From Akkermansia muciniphila (GTDB lineage: Bacteria > Verrucomicrobiota > Verrucomicrobiia > Verrucomicrobiales > Akkermansiaceae), in contig CAMCCX010000017.1 in the NCBI GenBank assembly GCA_945873305.1, positions 1 through 43,661 on the forward strand: 43,661 nucleotides of DNA. Reading direction: 5' to 3'. How positions within the stretch are numbered: the first letter of the stretch is position 1; the number at the start of each line of letters is the position of its first letter. The translations under genes were made by a program, and so were the position numbers. Shown one piece after another: positions 15,669-24,609 of this stretch. The notes beneath the pieces were generated by a model. It ran no database searches and was not told where the DNA came from. It saw nothing but the letters and a program-made list of their open reading frames with translations.

Positions 15669-16397
15669 TCACCGCGCGCCGTCGGCGGCGAGCATGCGGA
15701 CCAGCGGGGCGGGCGAGAGCTCCTCGGCCCCGGCATTCCGCAGCGCGGAAATCGTCGCCGCCGGATCGAGCCGGTTGAGCGGAAACATCGCGTAACCCGC
15801 CCCGATGTCCACGCCGTCGCTGGTCCGCATTTCGAAATGCAGATGCGCCGGATAGTAACCGTTCGCCGTGCCCACGGCGCCGACTTTCCCGCCGCGCGGG
15901 ACAAGCGCGCCGGGCGCGACATCGATGCGGTGCAGGTGCGCATACATCGAATGCAGCGGCCGCCCGTCCGCCGCGGTGTGCGCGATGACGACCAGTTTCC
16001 CCCACCCCGGTGATGGCTCTCCGGCGTAAACGACCCGCCCGTCCGCCGTGCAAAAAACCGGATCTCCCAGATCGGTGTTCATCCCGCCGATGCCGTTGAG
16101 GTCGTCGCCCGTGTGATGGCCGCCGCGCTTGTCGTTCATCTCCCAGAACTTTTGCGCGTTGTAAACCAGTCCGCCATGATTCGATCCCAGCGGCGGATCA
16201 AACCGCAGCGCCCGCGGAATCTCCGCCGTCTGCCAGGCGGATAGAAAATGGAAGCGATGGTCCGGCTCGCCGCTCGCGGGCATCGCCAGCGGCGAATCCG
16301 CATCGATCTCCGCCGCCTGCCGCTTCAACAGGAAAACCGCTCCTGCCAGCGCGGCGAGCACGAGGAGGATCAAAAGTTTCGACGGCCGCACCTGCAT
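15669..16397 (-). CDS. Membrane-anchored M23 (LytM/lysostaphin-type) endopeptidase
   Basis: The 242-residue protein has one N-terminal hydrophobic segment (residues about 7-23, KLLILLVLAALAGAVFLL), so the peptidase faces the periplasm. The M23 zinc site is complete: HTGDDLNGIGG (HxxxD, near residue 94) and HLHFEM (HxH, near residue 205). Another His occurs in SMYAHLHRIDVAPG. Such enzymes cut peptidoglycan cross-links during growth or division, or degrade peptides. The ATG at 16397 gives the anchor directly. The MenH-like gene lies 43 bp upstream on the same strand. Confidence 0.9.
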   Translation of the reverse strand: MQVRPSKLLILLVLAALAGAVFLLKRQAAEIDADSPLAMPASGEPDHRFHFLSAWQTAEIPRALRFDPPLGSNHGGLVYNAQKFWEMNDKRGGHHTGDDLNGIGGMNTDLGDPVFCTADGRVVYAGEPSPGWGKLVVIAHTAADGRPLHSMYAHLHRIDVAPGALVPRGGKVGAVGTANGYYPAHLHFEMRTSDGVDIGAGYAMFPLNRLDPAATISALRNAGAEELSPAPLVRMLAADGAR

Positions 16398-16440
16398 CGC
16401 GCGGATACTGGGAATCCTCCGGGAAACATTCAAGGGACAT

Positions 16441-17223
16441 TCAGCGGCCGGACTTGAGAAAATGGGCGACCCGTTGCGCGAGCCAATCCCCGGCTTCCCA
16501 CGGCACGCGGTGGCCGGAGCCGGGCGCGACGGCGAGCGTGGCTTGGGGGATTCGCGCGACCGCGCGTTCTGCCAGAGCGAGGAATTTCGGGTCGTTTTCC
16601 CCGGCGATCCACAGCACCGGGACGGTGATTTCAGGAAGCCGGTCCCACAGCGCTTGCTGGGCTCCGAGCGACCAATCGACAAAGCTGCGGGCGATCTCGC
16701 GGCGGCGCATGACGAGGCTGCCGGAGGCTTGCGGGTCGCGCGGCGGAGTGTCGCCGAGGACGGGCTGGGCGTTCCAGCTATCGAGAAATTTCTGCCAGTT
16801 TCCGGCCAGCGCCCGGGTCGCCCACTCGGTGTCGGCGGCCCGTCTGGCAGCCCGTTCCTGCTCGGATTCCAGCCCCGGGTGGGCGGAAATGATGACGGCC
16901 GCCTGCCACGGATGAGCTTTTTCCAACAGCGCGTGCAAGGCGAGGCGGCCGCCCATCGAGTAGCCGAGCAGAGCGCGGCCGTTGCCCCGGAAAACCTCGC
17001 CGCCGGCCTCGGCGTTGAGGGCTTTGGCGAAGTCGGGGAGCGGCAGCGGGCAGCAGTCGAGAAAGCGCCACAAGTCCACCGCCCGCGAGCCGATCGCGGC
17101 GGCCGCCAGGTTTTTCGCGAAGCCGCGCCAGTCCGCCGCCATGCCCACGGCGCCGTGCAGGCACCAGCATTCCATCGGCCCGGCCTCGCGGCGTTCGTCG
17201 GCTTGTTTGGAATACTGGATCAC
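16441..17223 (-). CDS. menH: Alpha/beta hydrolase, MenH-like (SHCHC synthase)
   Basis: The 260-residue alpha/beta hydrolase has LHGAVGMAADW (oxyanion region), the nucleophile elbow GYSMGGRLALHALL and an HPGLESEQERAARRAAD block, which closely recalls the HPGLQNAEE..R..D stretch of MenH. The C-terminus has GENDPKFLAL (acid Asp) and GSGHRVPWE (catalytic His). MenH removes pyruvate from SEPHCHC in menaquinone synthesis. The call is plausible but not certain, because no other men gene is in view. The start may be the GTG at 17223, which overlaps the preceding stop as GTGA, or the ATG at 17175 (MECWCLHGAVG), which is closer to family length. Confidence 0.75.
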   Translation of the reverse strand: MIQYSKQADERREAGPMECWCLHGAVGMAADWRGFAKNLAAAAIGSRAVDLWRFLDCCPLPLPDFAKALNAEAGGEVFRGNGRALLGYSMGGRLALHALLEKAHPWQAAVIISAHPGLESEQERAARRAADTEWATRALAGNWQKFLDSWNAQPVLGDTPPRDPQASGSLVMRRREIARSFVDWSLGAQQALWDRLPEITVPVLWIAGENDPKFLALAERAVARIPQATLAVAPGSGHRVPWEAGDWLAQRVAHFLKSGR

Positions 17224-17978
17224 GCTTTGGGCGCGGACGCCGCGCGGATGGCGTCGCGGATTTGTTGCTGGATTTCAGGCGATCCAATGGCTCCGAACAT
17301 CAGGGCGACGACCGCGATCACGGCCAGCAGGACGATGGCGATGAGCAGCCAGTAAACGATGGCGAGAAAGACGCCGGGGCCGTCGAGTTTCTTGTGATAG
17401 GCGTATCCGGCGGGGCAGGCGAAGCAGCGGTAGCCGACCCAGAAATTCAGGATCGGCACGAAATTCCCCAGATACCACCAGCGGCTCATGCCCAGGTTCA
17501 CCAAGCGCTTGAGGCCGAAACAGAGGCCCACGATGAACGGGATCAGGTTGGCTCCGATCGCCGCGAATTTCATGATCTCCGGACCGAACTCTGAAGTTAG
17601 AAAGGGAGTCGCGGCGGCCAATCCAAAGGCCCACACGAACGGGAAGATCAAGGTGGCGATGAGAAAGCTGCGCCGCCGCGCGCCGGGCCAGCCGCCTTCC
17701 TTGGCCATGAAATTCTCGGGCGATTCCTGTTGCGGCGGCGAGTAGGGATCGGCCGCGGGAGCGAGGCTTTCCGGAGATTCGAGAGGCGCGCGGCGCTCGA
17801 ACAAGCCTTCGATTTCGCCCGCGGGTTTCCACTCGGCCATGCCGTGCGTCCAGACCATGTCGAGCCGCGGGTTGAGGGCGGCTTCGGAGGCTTTGATCCG
17901 CAGCTCGGCGAAGGTGACCGGGCCGATTCGTTCTCCTTCACGTGAGTAAAACCAGGCGTCCTGCGGCGTGTCGTTCAT
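17220..17978 (-). CDS. GYF_2-domain (DUF4339) membrane protein
   Basis: The 252-residue protein has an N-terminal GYF_2 domain (about residues 8-58: WFYSREGERIGPVTFAEL and a later WTHGMAEWKPAGEI), a peptide-binding fold known from many environmental Gram-negatives. After a Pro-rich linker come four to five hydrophobic segments between residues about 105 and 235, with CFGLKRLVNLGMSRWWYLGNFVPILNFWVGYR resembling DUF805-like small membrane domains. It probably recruits a partner to the inner membrane. Its stop overlaps the GTG of the MenH-like gene, so these and the M23 gene may form one operon. Confidence 0.8.
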   Translation of the reverse strand: MNDTPQDAWFYSREGERIGPVTFAELRIKASEAALNPRLDMVWTHGMAEWKPAGEIEGLFERRAPLESPESLAPAADPYSPPQQESPENFMAKEGGWPGARRRSFLIATLIFPFVWAFGLAAATPFLTSEFGPEIMKFAAIGANLIPFIVGLCFGLKRLVNLGMSRWWYLGNFVPILNFWVGYRCFACPAGYAYHKKLDGPGVFLAIVYWLLIAIVLLAVIAVVALMFGAIGSPEIQQQIRDAIRAASAPKA

Positions 17979-18092
17979 GAAGGTGGATTATCGGAATCCG
18001 CAAAAGCTGTCAAACGCCACACGGCGGGACTTGTCAAAGCGCTTGGCGTGGCGAAACTCACGCCGTTCGCGCGGCGGACGCCAACAACGATC

Positions 18093-19592
18093 ATGCACTT
18101 TCTGGGGATTGAAATCGGTCACGGCGGCACCCGCGCCGTGGTCTTGGATCTGGAATCCGCGGTGATCCGTGCCGAGGCGTGGGTCCCGCATGATTGGATC
18201 GAGGGCCTGCCGGCTGGCTACCGCGAGCAAAACCCGGCGCAATGGATCGACGCGGTGGACCGCGCGGTGCGGCAGTGTCTGGCCGCGCTGGAGGGTCAGA
18301 AAGAGCGAGTCGCGGCCATCGGCATCGCGGGCCCGCAGCGCGGGTTGGTGCTGCTGGACGAGGCGAACCGTATCATCCGTCCCACGAAACTTGCCGGCGA
18401 CATTTCCGTGAAGCGGCAGGCCGACGAGATCGCGCGCGCGTTCGGCGGCGCGCCAGGGCTGATAGAAATCGCGGGACAAGCGCCGGGCGTCGAGTCGGCG
18501 GCGGCGGAGTGCCTGTGGCTCAAACAACACGAGCCCTATCATTTTCAACGGGCCGCGAGCTTGCTGACGGTGCAGGATTTCATCGCCTACTGGCTGACGG
18601 GCGAGCGGGCGACCGAGGCGGGCAGCGCTTCGGGCACCGGCCTGCTCGACATCCGCACGCGGAGGTGGTCGGCGGAGTTGTTGGATTTCATCGACCCGCA
18701 GCTCGCCTCGCTGCTGCCGCCGGTCGGCGCGTCCGACCAGCCGCGTGGTTTGCTGCGGCCCGCGCTGGCCCGCGAGTGGGGGGGTTCCGAAATGGTGCAG
18801 GTGGGCGCGGGCAGCGCTTCGCCGTTGTTAGCCGCGCTCGCGGCGGGCTGCGTCACGAATGGCACGGTGGCGGTCGAGCTCGGCTCGGCGGGCGTGATCG
18901 TCGGGGTGGGGGACTCGCCGGTGATCGACTATCGGGGAGAAATCACGCCGCTCTGCAACGCGACCGGCAGCTGGCTCGGGCTCGCCACCACCACCAACAC
19001 GGCGGTGGCGCCGGAGGTGCTGCGGCGTCACTACGGATGGAGTGCGGAACAATTTGAAGCGATGGTGGCGAGCGTTTCTCCGGGCGCGGACGGACTGCTG
19101 CTGCTTCCGTATTTTACGGGCGAATCCATCCCCCGGCTGCCGGACGGCACGAGCGTGCTGCACGGGATCACGCCGGGGAATTTCACGCCCGCCCACATGG
19201 CGCGCGCCGCGGCGGAGGGCGTGGCGCTCGGCCTCGGCTACGCGATGAGCCGGTTGCGCGACCTCGGTTTCGAGCCGCCGGAAATCCGCCTGCTAGGTCC
19301 GGGCGTGGTGAGTCCGGTGACGCGGCAGTTGCTCGCGGATGTTTTCGGCGCGCCGGTGCTGCCCGTTTCCAGCAGGCAAGGAGCCGCGGTGGGCGCGGCG
19401 ATGCAGGCGGCGGTCGCGTTTTTCCATCAGAGCGGCGAGTCGCTCGGTTTTGAGGAAATCGCCAGCTATCTGGTCGCCGGCGATTCGGAATCGCGCTGCG
19501 ACCCGGACCCGCAGGCGCACGAGATGTATCAGGAGCTGATGTCGCGCCAGCAATACCTCGTGGACACCCTCCACCCCGCCGGATTCCTTTAA
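18093..19592 (+). CDS. FGGY-family carbohydrate kinase, xylulokinase-like
   Basis: The 499-residue protein has the two actin-like domains of FGGY kinases. The first phosphate loop is GIEIGHGGTRAVVLD (residues about 5-19). IAGPQRGLVLLDE, TVQDFIAYWLTG and EAGSASGTGLLDI are typical of xylulokinases. The C-terminal ATP site reads LLGPGVVSPVTRQLLADVFG and GAAVGAAMQAAVAF. The expected substrate is D-xylulose or a related ketose. A GTG at 18048 in the same frame is possible but adds 15 basic residues not seen in the family, so the ATG at 18093 is preferred. The next gene starts eight bases after its stop. Confidence 0.85.
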   Translation: MHFLGIEIGHGGTRAVVLDLESAVIRAEAWVPHDWIEGLPAGYREQNPAQWIDAVDRAVRQCLAALEGQKERVAAIGIAGPQRGLVLLDEANRIIRPTKLAGDISVKRQADEIARAFGGAPGLIEIAGQAPGVESAAAECLWLKQHEPYHFQRAASLLTVQDFIAYWLTGERATEAGSASGTGLLDIRTRRWSAELLDFIDPQLASLLPPVGASDQPRGLLRPALAREWGGSEMVQVGAGSASPLLAALAAGCVTNGTVAVELGSAGVIVGVGDSPVIDYRGEITPLCNATGSWLGLATTTNTAVAPEVLRRHYGWSAEQFEAMVASVSPGADGLLLLPYFTGESIPRLPDGTSVLHGITPGNFTPAHMARAAAEGVALGLGYAMSRLRDLGFEPPEIRLLGPGVVSPVTRQLLADVFGAPVLPVSSRQGAAVGAAMQAAVAFFHQSGESLGFEEIASYLVAGDSESRCDPDPQAHEMYQELMSRQQYLVDTLHPAGFL

Positions 19593-19600
19593 TCTAACTG

Positions 19601-20272
19601 ATGAGCAAGGCCAAAAGCACCGAGATCCGTGGAAACCGCAAGGCGGAAATCCTCGGTTCCGTCACGGGCTGGTTCATGCGCTGCTGGGCCAAGACGCTCC
19701 GCTATCAGGTCCACGACCGCTGCGGCGTCACCACTCCGGGAGGTTTTTCAGACCCGGTCATCTTCGCGCTCTGGCACAACCGGATTTTCACCCTCCCGCC
19801 GATCTGGTGGCGCACCGGCGGCAACGCCCGCAAATCGGTCGTTCTAACCAGCGCGAGCAACGACGGCGCCATCCTCGCGCGGGCGATGGCCGTGTTCGGC
19901 ATCGGCGCGGTGCGCGGCTCGTCCTCGCGGCGCGCGGTGGCGGCCTTGATCGGCATGAAGCGCGCGCTCAAGGACGGGCTCGACGTCTGCATCACCCCCG
20001 ACGGCCCGCGCGGCCCGCGCTATGGATTTCATGCCGGCGTCATCAAACTCGCCGAATCGTCCGGCGCGCCGATCGTGCCGATCCACGCGGTTTACTCCTC
20101 CGCCTGGCGCTTGAAAACGTGGGACCGCCTGGTCATTCCCAAGCCGTTCAGCCGCGTCACCGTGATTTTCGACGAGATGCTTGTCGTCCCGCCCAAGCTT
20201 GATGAAGCTGCCTTCGAAACCTGCCGCGAGCGCGTCCAAGCGATCCTCCTCGCCGGCACCGATGACACCTGA
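19601..20272 (+). CDS. DUF374 / lysophospholipid acyltransferase-like protein
   Basis: The 223-residue protein contains FALWHNRIFTLPPIWW, SASNDGAILARAM, GSSSRRAVAALIGMKRAL and ITPDGPRGPRYGFHAGVIKLAESSG. This is the DUF374 family, related to lysophospholipid acyltransferases (LPLAT fold). The HN-x5-Pro and TPDGPRGP motifs are characteristic. In some bacteria, members transfer acyl groups or stand in for KDO/lipid A steps, but the reaction is not settled. The first 40 residues are amphipathic without a clear signal. Eight bases separate it from the FGGY kinase and 15 from folD. Confidence 0.85.
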   Translation: MSKAKSTEIRGNRKAEILGSVTGWFMRCWAKTLRYQVHDRCGVTTPGGFSDPVIFALWHNRIFTLPPIWWRTGGNARKSVVLTSASNDGAILARAMAVFGIGAVRGSSSRRAVAALIGMKRALKDGLDVCITPDGPRGPRYGFHAGVIKLAESSGAPIVPIHAVYSSAWRLKTWDRLVIPKPFSRVTVIFDEMLVVPPKLDEAAFETCRERVQAILLAGTDDT

Positions 20273-20287
20273 CCCATTTTCTCCCAA

Positions 20288-21169
20288 ATGAACGCACCTC
20301 AAATCCTCGATGGAAAATCCGTAGCCGCCGCCGTGCTCGACGAGTGCCGCGCGGAAACCGCTGAATTGTTAGCCAAAGGCATCCAGCCCGGCCTCGCCGT
20401 GGTGCTCGTCGGCAGCGATCCCGCCTCGCAAGTCTATGTCGGCTCGAAAACCCGCACCTGCGCCGAGCTCGGATTCCACTCGCTCAAAATCGAACTCCCG
20501 GCGGAAACCACGCAGGAGGAACTGCTCCAGGTCGTCCGCGATCTCAACGCCGATCCCGCCGTCCACGGCATCCTCGTCCAGTCGCCGCCGCCCAAGCACA
20601 TCGACGAGGAAGCCGTCATCCGCGAGATCGACCCGCGCAAGGACGTCGATGGCTTCCACCCGGAAAACGTCGCCAAGCTCGTGCTCGAAGACCCGAGCGG
20701 CTTCGTCCCCTGCACGCCCGCCGGCTGCATGAAATTGCTAGAAATTTCCGGCATCGACACCCACGGCGCCGAAGCCGTCGTCATCGGCCGCAGCATGATC
20801 GTCGGCAAGCCGATGGCGCTGTTGTTAGTCTCGAAGGTTTCCAACGCCACCGTCACCATCGCCCACTCGCGCTCCAAGGACCTGCCCGCCATTTGCCGCC
20901 GCGCGGACATCCTCGTCGCCGCCGTGGGCCGCCCGGAAATGGTCAAGGCCGACTGGGTCAAACCCGGTGCCGTCGTCATCGACGTGGGCATCAACCGCGT
21001 CCCGGACGCCACCAAGAAATCCGGCTTCCGTCTCACCGGCGACGTCGCCTATCAGGAAGTCGCGCCGCTCTGTTCCGCCATCACCCCGGTCCCCGGCGGC
21101 GTCGGCCCCATGACCATCGCGATGCTGATGAAAAACACCCTGCAAGCCGCGCGGCAGATCGGCTGCTAG
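20288..21169 (+). CDS. folD: Bifunctional methylenetetrahydrofolate dehydrogenase / cyclohydrolase FolD
   Basis: FolD oxidises 5,10-methylene-THF to methenyl-THF with NADP and hydrolyses it to 10-formyl-THF in the cytoplasm. The 293-residue protein has [13 protein letters not shown] (catalytic Lys), [53 protein letters not shown] (Rossmann NADP site) and [15 protein letters not shown]. The usual VQLPLP is VQSPPP here; the active-site Gln is kept. Length and all other motifs are normal. It closes a three-gene run with the FGGY kinase and DUF374 gene. Confidence 0.96.
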   Translation: MNAPQILDGKSVAAAVLDECRAETAELLAKGIQPGLAVVLVGSDPASQVYVGSKTRTCAELGFHSLKIELPAETTQEELLQVVRDLNADPAVHGILVQSPPPKHIDEEAVIREIDPRKDVDGFHPENVAKLVLEDPSGFVPCTPAGCMKLLEISGIDTHGAEAVVIGRSMIVGKPMALLLVSKVSNATVTIAHSRSKDLPAICRRADILVAAVGRPEMVKADWVKPGAVVIDVGINRVPDATKKSGFRLTGDVAYQEVAPLCSAITPVPGGVGPMTIAMLMKNTLQAARQIGC

Positions 21170-21237
21170 AAGAGGTTGTCTTTCCGGTGCGTGCGGATTT
21201 GCTGGAATCCGGGCGGCGGCGCGGGCGAGACTGCGGC

Positions 21238-21978
21238 ATGGCCACGCTTTGCGAATCCTTCGTCGATCTTGAAACTTCCCGCGGCGCGATGCGGGTGCAT
21301 CTGTTCACCCCGGAAGGCGGCGGGCGCTATCCGGGAGTGGTTTTTTATTCGGAGATTTTCCAGGCAACGGGACCGATCCGGCGGATGGCGGCGGCGCTGG
21401 CGGGCGAGGGTTATTTGGTGGCGGTGCCGGAGGTCTATCACGAGTTCGAGCCGCTGGGGACGGTGCTGGCATACGACGCGGAGGGCACGGCGCGGGGGAA
21501 TGCGTTGAAGGTGGAGAAGGAAATCGCTTCGTATGACGAGGACACGGCTGTGGTGGTGAGGTTTTTGCTAGATCATGAGTCGTGCAGCGGGAAAATCGCG
21601 AGCTTCGGGGTTTGTCTGGGCGGACATCTGGCGTTGCGGGCGGGGCTGCATCCGGACGTGCGCGCTGCGGGGGCTTTCTATCCGACGGATGTGCACACGG
21701 GGACCTTGGGTTTGGGAAAACGTGATGACACGCTGGAGCGGCTGCGGTCGGCGGAGGCGGCGCTGTTATTTGTGTTCGGGCGGCAGGATCCGCACGTGCC
21801 GGTGGAGGGGCGGCGGATGATTCACGCGGCGCTCGAGGATGCCGGAGCGGATTTCGAGTGGCACGAGTTCAACGCGGCGCACGCGTTTCTGCGGGACGAG
21901 GGGACGCGCTACAATCCGGCGCTGGCGCGGGTGGCGATGGCGCTGCTGCTGCGGTTTTTCACCGAGAAGATCGGGTAG
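21238..21978 (+). CDS. Dienelactone hydrolase family protein
   Basis: The 246-residue alpha/beta hydrolase has the Cys-type nucleophile elbow FGVCLGGHLALRAG (Cys near residue 121), the acid in FGRQDPHVPVEG, and the catalytic His in FNAAHAFLRDEGTRYNP. This is the Cys-Asp-His triad of dienelactone hydrolases. Members open lactone rings or act as general esterases; no aromatic-degradation genes are nearby, so the substrate is open. The start ATG at 21238 is 68 bp after folD. A hairpin terminator follows eight bases after its stop. Confidence 0.9.
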   Translation: MATLCESFVDLETSRGAMRVHLFTPEGGGRYPGVVFYSEIFQATGPIRRMAAALAGEGYLVAVPEVYHEFEPLGTVLAYDAEGTARGNALKVEKEIASYDEDTAVVVRFLLDHESCSGKIASFGVCLGGHLALRAGLHPDVRAAGAFYPTDVHTGTLGLGKRDDTLERLRSAEAALLFVFGRQDPHVPVEGRRMIHAALEDAGADFEWHEFNAAHAFLRDEGTRYNPALARVAMALLLRFFTEKIG

Positions 21979-21985
21979 ATAGAAA

Positions 21986-22012
21986 AGCACGCCGGGGCGA
22001 TCCCGGCGTGCT
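21986..22012. terminator. Hairpin terminator between convergent genes
   Basis: An 11-bp GC-rich stem (AGCACGCCGGG with CCCGGCGTGCT) and a short loop lie between the dienelactone hydrolase stop and the TonB receptor stop. On the minus strand it is followed by CTTTTCT, so it fits best as terminator of the receptor mRNA, and it may also stop the plus-strand transcript. Confidence 0.8.
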
Positions 22013-22024
22013 GGATGATGGAAA

Positions 22025-23851
22025 TCACCAATCCACGGTGATGCCGGCGTAGAGGCCTGTGCCGCTGCCTTCGATGACGCTACCGAAGTTGGAGAGCTGA
22101 TAGGATTCGTCGAGAGCGTTTTCGAGGCGGGCGTGGAGTTTCACCTTGTCGCAAATCTGATAGGAGCCGTAGAGGCGGGCGATGGTGTAGGATTGAATCG
22201 GATTGCCGCCCCAGGAGTGGTCGGAGAGGTGGGTGGCTCCGATGCCGACCAATGATTTCGGCGTGGGTTTCCAGTCGAGCGAGACGGTGGCGGCATTCTT
22301 TGGCTGGGCGCTGAGATTCTCGTGGAGATAGGTCCAGGCGAGGCGGTAGCTGAGGGCGTCTTCCATCCAACTTCCACGAAGGCCGAGCTCGAGGCCCTCG
22401 GCGGTGGTGGTTCCGGGGAGGTTGACGGCGGTATAGGTCCTGAAGTCGCCGGAGGGATTCGCGTAGGATTCGATGGCGTCCTCGATGCGGTTGGAAAACC
22501 AAGTGGCTTCGAGTGTGTGGTGGTCGCCGATTTTCTGTTCGATGCCGATGTCCCAGCCGATCGATGTCTGGGCTTCGAGCTCAGGATTTGCGACATATTT
22601 GAAATAGACGAGGTCGGTGTTGTAAAACAGATCGTTGTAACTCGGGGCGCGGAACGAACGCCCGAGTCCGGCGCGGAAGGAGGTGCCGGATTTTTCCAGT
22701 TGATAGATCGAGCCGAGACGCCAGGTGAATTCGTCACCGTAGGAATCGTAATTCTCCCAGCGGAAAGCCGCGGTGGTGGTCAGGTTTGCGACGGGCTCCC
22801 ACTCGAGGGCGGAGTGGATGCCGTAGCGGTCGCCGCCTTCATCGACGCCATCGGTGACTTGGAACGAGTCGTGATGGAAAAAGCCGCCGGCGAGCAGGCG
22901 GAGGTTTTCGGCGAGGGTGATCTCGTGGTCGGTGGAAATGCTGCCGGCGCGCGTGTCGGTGCCGTAGTTTCCGTAATCGGAGTCGTTGTCGTAGGATTCC
23001 TGCTGATAGCCTGCGAGAAAGCGGGCGGTCCAGCGGGCGGAAATCACCCCGGTGGCGTAAAGAGTGGCGAGGCTGGAATCCACGCGGTTCTCGGAAGCGC
23101 CGTGGTCGTCGTAAAAGGTATCAAACGCGCGGAAGGTGGTGCCGACGGTCCAGACGGGATCGATTTTCCCTTCCACGCGGAGGGCGGTGCTGCCTTGGTG
23201 GAAGTTTTCATCAGGTCCGTCGTTGTCGGTTTCTTCATAGCCGCCGGCGAGGAAGTAGGAGAGCGGCCCGGTTTCGCCTTGGAACATGGCGTTGGCGGCG
23301 AGGGATTGGAACGCGCCCGCTTCAAAGGTGGCCGAGCCGCGCGGATCGCCGGTGCCGCGCGGCGTTTCCATCCAGAGCACGCCGCCGATGGATTCGCCGC
23401 CGTAGATGGCACCTTGTGGACCGCGCAGGATTTCGATGCTTCCGACGTCGTAAACCCGGCCGCCGGAAAGGACGTTTCCGAGCGGCGTGCTGGAATCACT
23501 CAGGCGCATGCCGTCGATGACGACTTGGGAGTCGGCGGTTTTCGTGCCGCGGATGAAGAGGGAACTGACGGCTCCGGTCTGGCCGCCGGTGGAGGTGGAA
23601 ATCACTCCGGGGACGGCGTTGAGCGCGTCGCGGAGCTGGAGGATACCCTGATTTTGCAAGGCCTCGGGATCGAGCGTGGTCACCGCGGAGGTGACGGTGG
23701 AGGCCGGGCGCGGGATCCTCAGGGCGGAGACGATCAGCGGTTCGAGTTCGGGCTTTTTTTCCTCCGCGCGGGCAGGGGAATGGGCGAGCAGGGCGATCAG
23801 TGCGAGGGCACTCTGGCGGGAGCCTCTGAGAGGCGTTGGTTGATGTAGCAT
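22025..23851 (-). CDS. BtuB-like TonB-dependent outer-membrane receptor
   Basis: The 608-residue protein has a signal peptide (residues about 1-29, ending HSPARAEE), a short N-terminal segment LEPLIVSALRIPRPAST that may be the TonB box, a plug domain (about 45-160, with NQGILQLRDALNAVPGV, FIRGTKTADSQVVIDGM and IEILRGPQGAIYGGESIGGV) and a 22-strand-type barrel to the last residues ITVDW with the usual C-terminal aromatic. It would import a corrinoid or similar large ligand with TonB-ExbB-ExbD energy. The cobalamin riboswitch upstream strongly supports a B12-type substrate. No other B12 transport or synthesis gene is in the window. Confidence 0.92.
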   Translation of the reverse strand: MLHQPTPLRGSRQSALALIALLAHSPARAEEKKPELEPLIVSALRIPRPASTVTSAVTTLDPEALQNQGILQLRDALNAVPGVISTSTGGQTGAVSSLFIRGTKTADSQVVIDGMRLSDSSTPLGNVLSGGRVYDVGSIEILRGPQGAIYGGESIGGVLWMETPRGTGDPRGSATFEAGAFQSLAANAMFQGETGPLSYFLAGGYEETDNDGPDENFHQGSTALRVEGKIDPVWTVGTTFRAFDTFYDDHGASENRVDSSLATLYATGVISARWTARFLAGYQQESYDNDSDYGNYGTDTRAGSISTDHEITLAENLRLLAGGFFHHDSFQVTDGVDEGGDRYGIHSALEWEPVANLTTTAAFRWENYDSYGDEFTWRLGSIYQLEKSGTSFRAGLGRSFRAPSYNDLFYNTDLVYFKYVANPELEAQTSIGWDIGIEQKIGDHHTLEATWFSNRIEDAIESYANPSGDFRTYTAVNLPGTTTAEGLELGLRGSWMEDALSYRLAWTYLHENLSAQPKNAATVSLDWKPTPKSLVGIGATHLSDHSWGGNPIQSYTIARLYGSYQICDKVKLHARLENALDESYQLSNFGSVIEGSGTGLYAGITVDW

Positions 23852-23879
23852 GGTTTCTGTCTCAATGTCTGTAAGTCGC

Positions 23880-24062
23880 AGACGTCTGAAAACCCCCTCA
23901 GGCTGGTGATCTGGCTGGCCGTTCCGCTTTCGCAGTCGGGCATCACAGTGGCGATACCGCGCCGGAATCTCACCGGCTTCCCCATCAATTTCCTGCCCTT
24001 GCGAAGGGCGTCCTGAAGAGAGTCGGATTTCGCCGACGGCGTGGTGGTATTCCACGAACGGC
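23880..24062 (-). promoter_or_regulatory. Cobalamin (adenosylcobalamin) riboswitch
   Basis: On the minus strand the leader of the TonB receptor carries the conserved B12-aptamer core: GGGGAAGCCGGTGAGATTCC, then CGCGGTATCGCCACTGTGAT (the GCCACTG element at 23938-23952), CCCGACTGCGAAAGCGG and the B12 box AGCCAGATCACCAGCCT (23900-23916). Conserved joins and order match the Rfam-type cobalamin riboswitch as I know it. The ends are approximate. The aptamer sits about 30-210 bases upstream of the start codon; binding of cobalamin should lower expression of the receptor. The remaining part of the 345-bp gap up to panD shows no gene. Confidence 0.9.
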
Positions 24063-24197
24063 TCAAGGCGCAAGGGTGGAGCGCGAGATCAGAGGAAATG
24101 CAGATGAGTTGAGCGATTCCGATCAACCGCCCCGGCGGCGAAGGGGCGGAATTTCTTGGCGCTTGACGGCGGGGCGACGGGGGATTTCCTTCCCGCC

Positions 24198-24545
24198 ATG
24201 TTCCGCGAGGTCCTGAAATCAAAACTACACCGGGCGATGATCACCGGCTCGGACGTCGATTACGAAGGCAGCATCGAGATCCCGACGGACCTGATGGAAG
24301 CCGCGGACCTGTGGGCCGGTGAAAAGGTGCTGGTCGCCTCGATCACCAGCGGCGCCCGTCTGGAAACCTACATTCTCCCCGGCAAGCCCGGCACCGGCCA
24401 CATCATGATCAACGGCGGCGCCGCGCATTTGATCAAGGCCGGCGAACGCGTGGCGATCATGGCTTTCGCGCTGTCGGAAACACCGGTCGTTTCCAACAAT
24501 TTGCTGCTGGATGAGAATAACGAGATCGTCCGGCAGAGTCGGTAG
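24198..24545 (+). CDS. panD: Aspartate 1-decarboxylase PanD
   Basis: PanD is a pyruvoyl enzyme that makes beta-alanine from aspartate for pantothenate and CoA. The 115-residue proenzyme has VDYEGSIEIP with the self-cleavage site between Gly24 and Ser25; Ser25 becomes the pyruvoyl group. KLHRAMITGSDVDY (Lys9, Tyr22) and INGGAAHLIKAGERV complete the family pattern. The ATG at 24198 puts the cleavage site at the standard position; upstream open frame is not needed. It is divergent from the riboswitch-controlled receptor gene. Confidence 0.97.
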   Translation: MFREVLKSKLHRAMITGSDVDYEGSIEIPTDLMEAADLWAGEKVLVASITSGARLETYILPGKPGTGHIMINGGAAHLIKAGERVAIMAFALSETPVVSNNLLLDENNEIVRQSR

Positions 24546-24609
24546 GATCGGGCGCGGTGCCTGAAATGACGTTGACCACGCTCGCGCGGCGTGCCAATTT
24601 CCCGTCACT

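Noticed and set aside
22322-23848. 508-codon plus-strand frame opposite the TonB receptor
   Set aside because: It is antisense to plug and barrel motifs, with repetitive Gly/Val/Glu composition and no recognisable domain.
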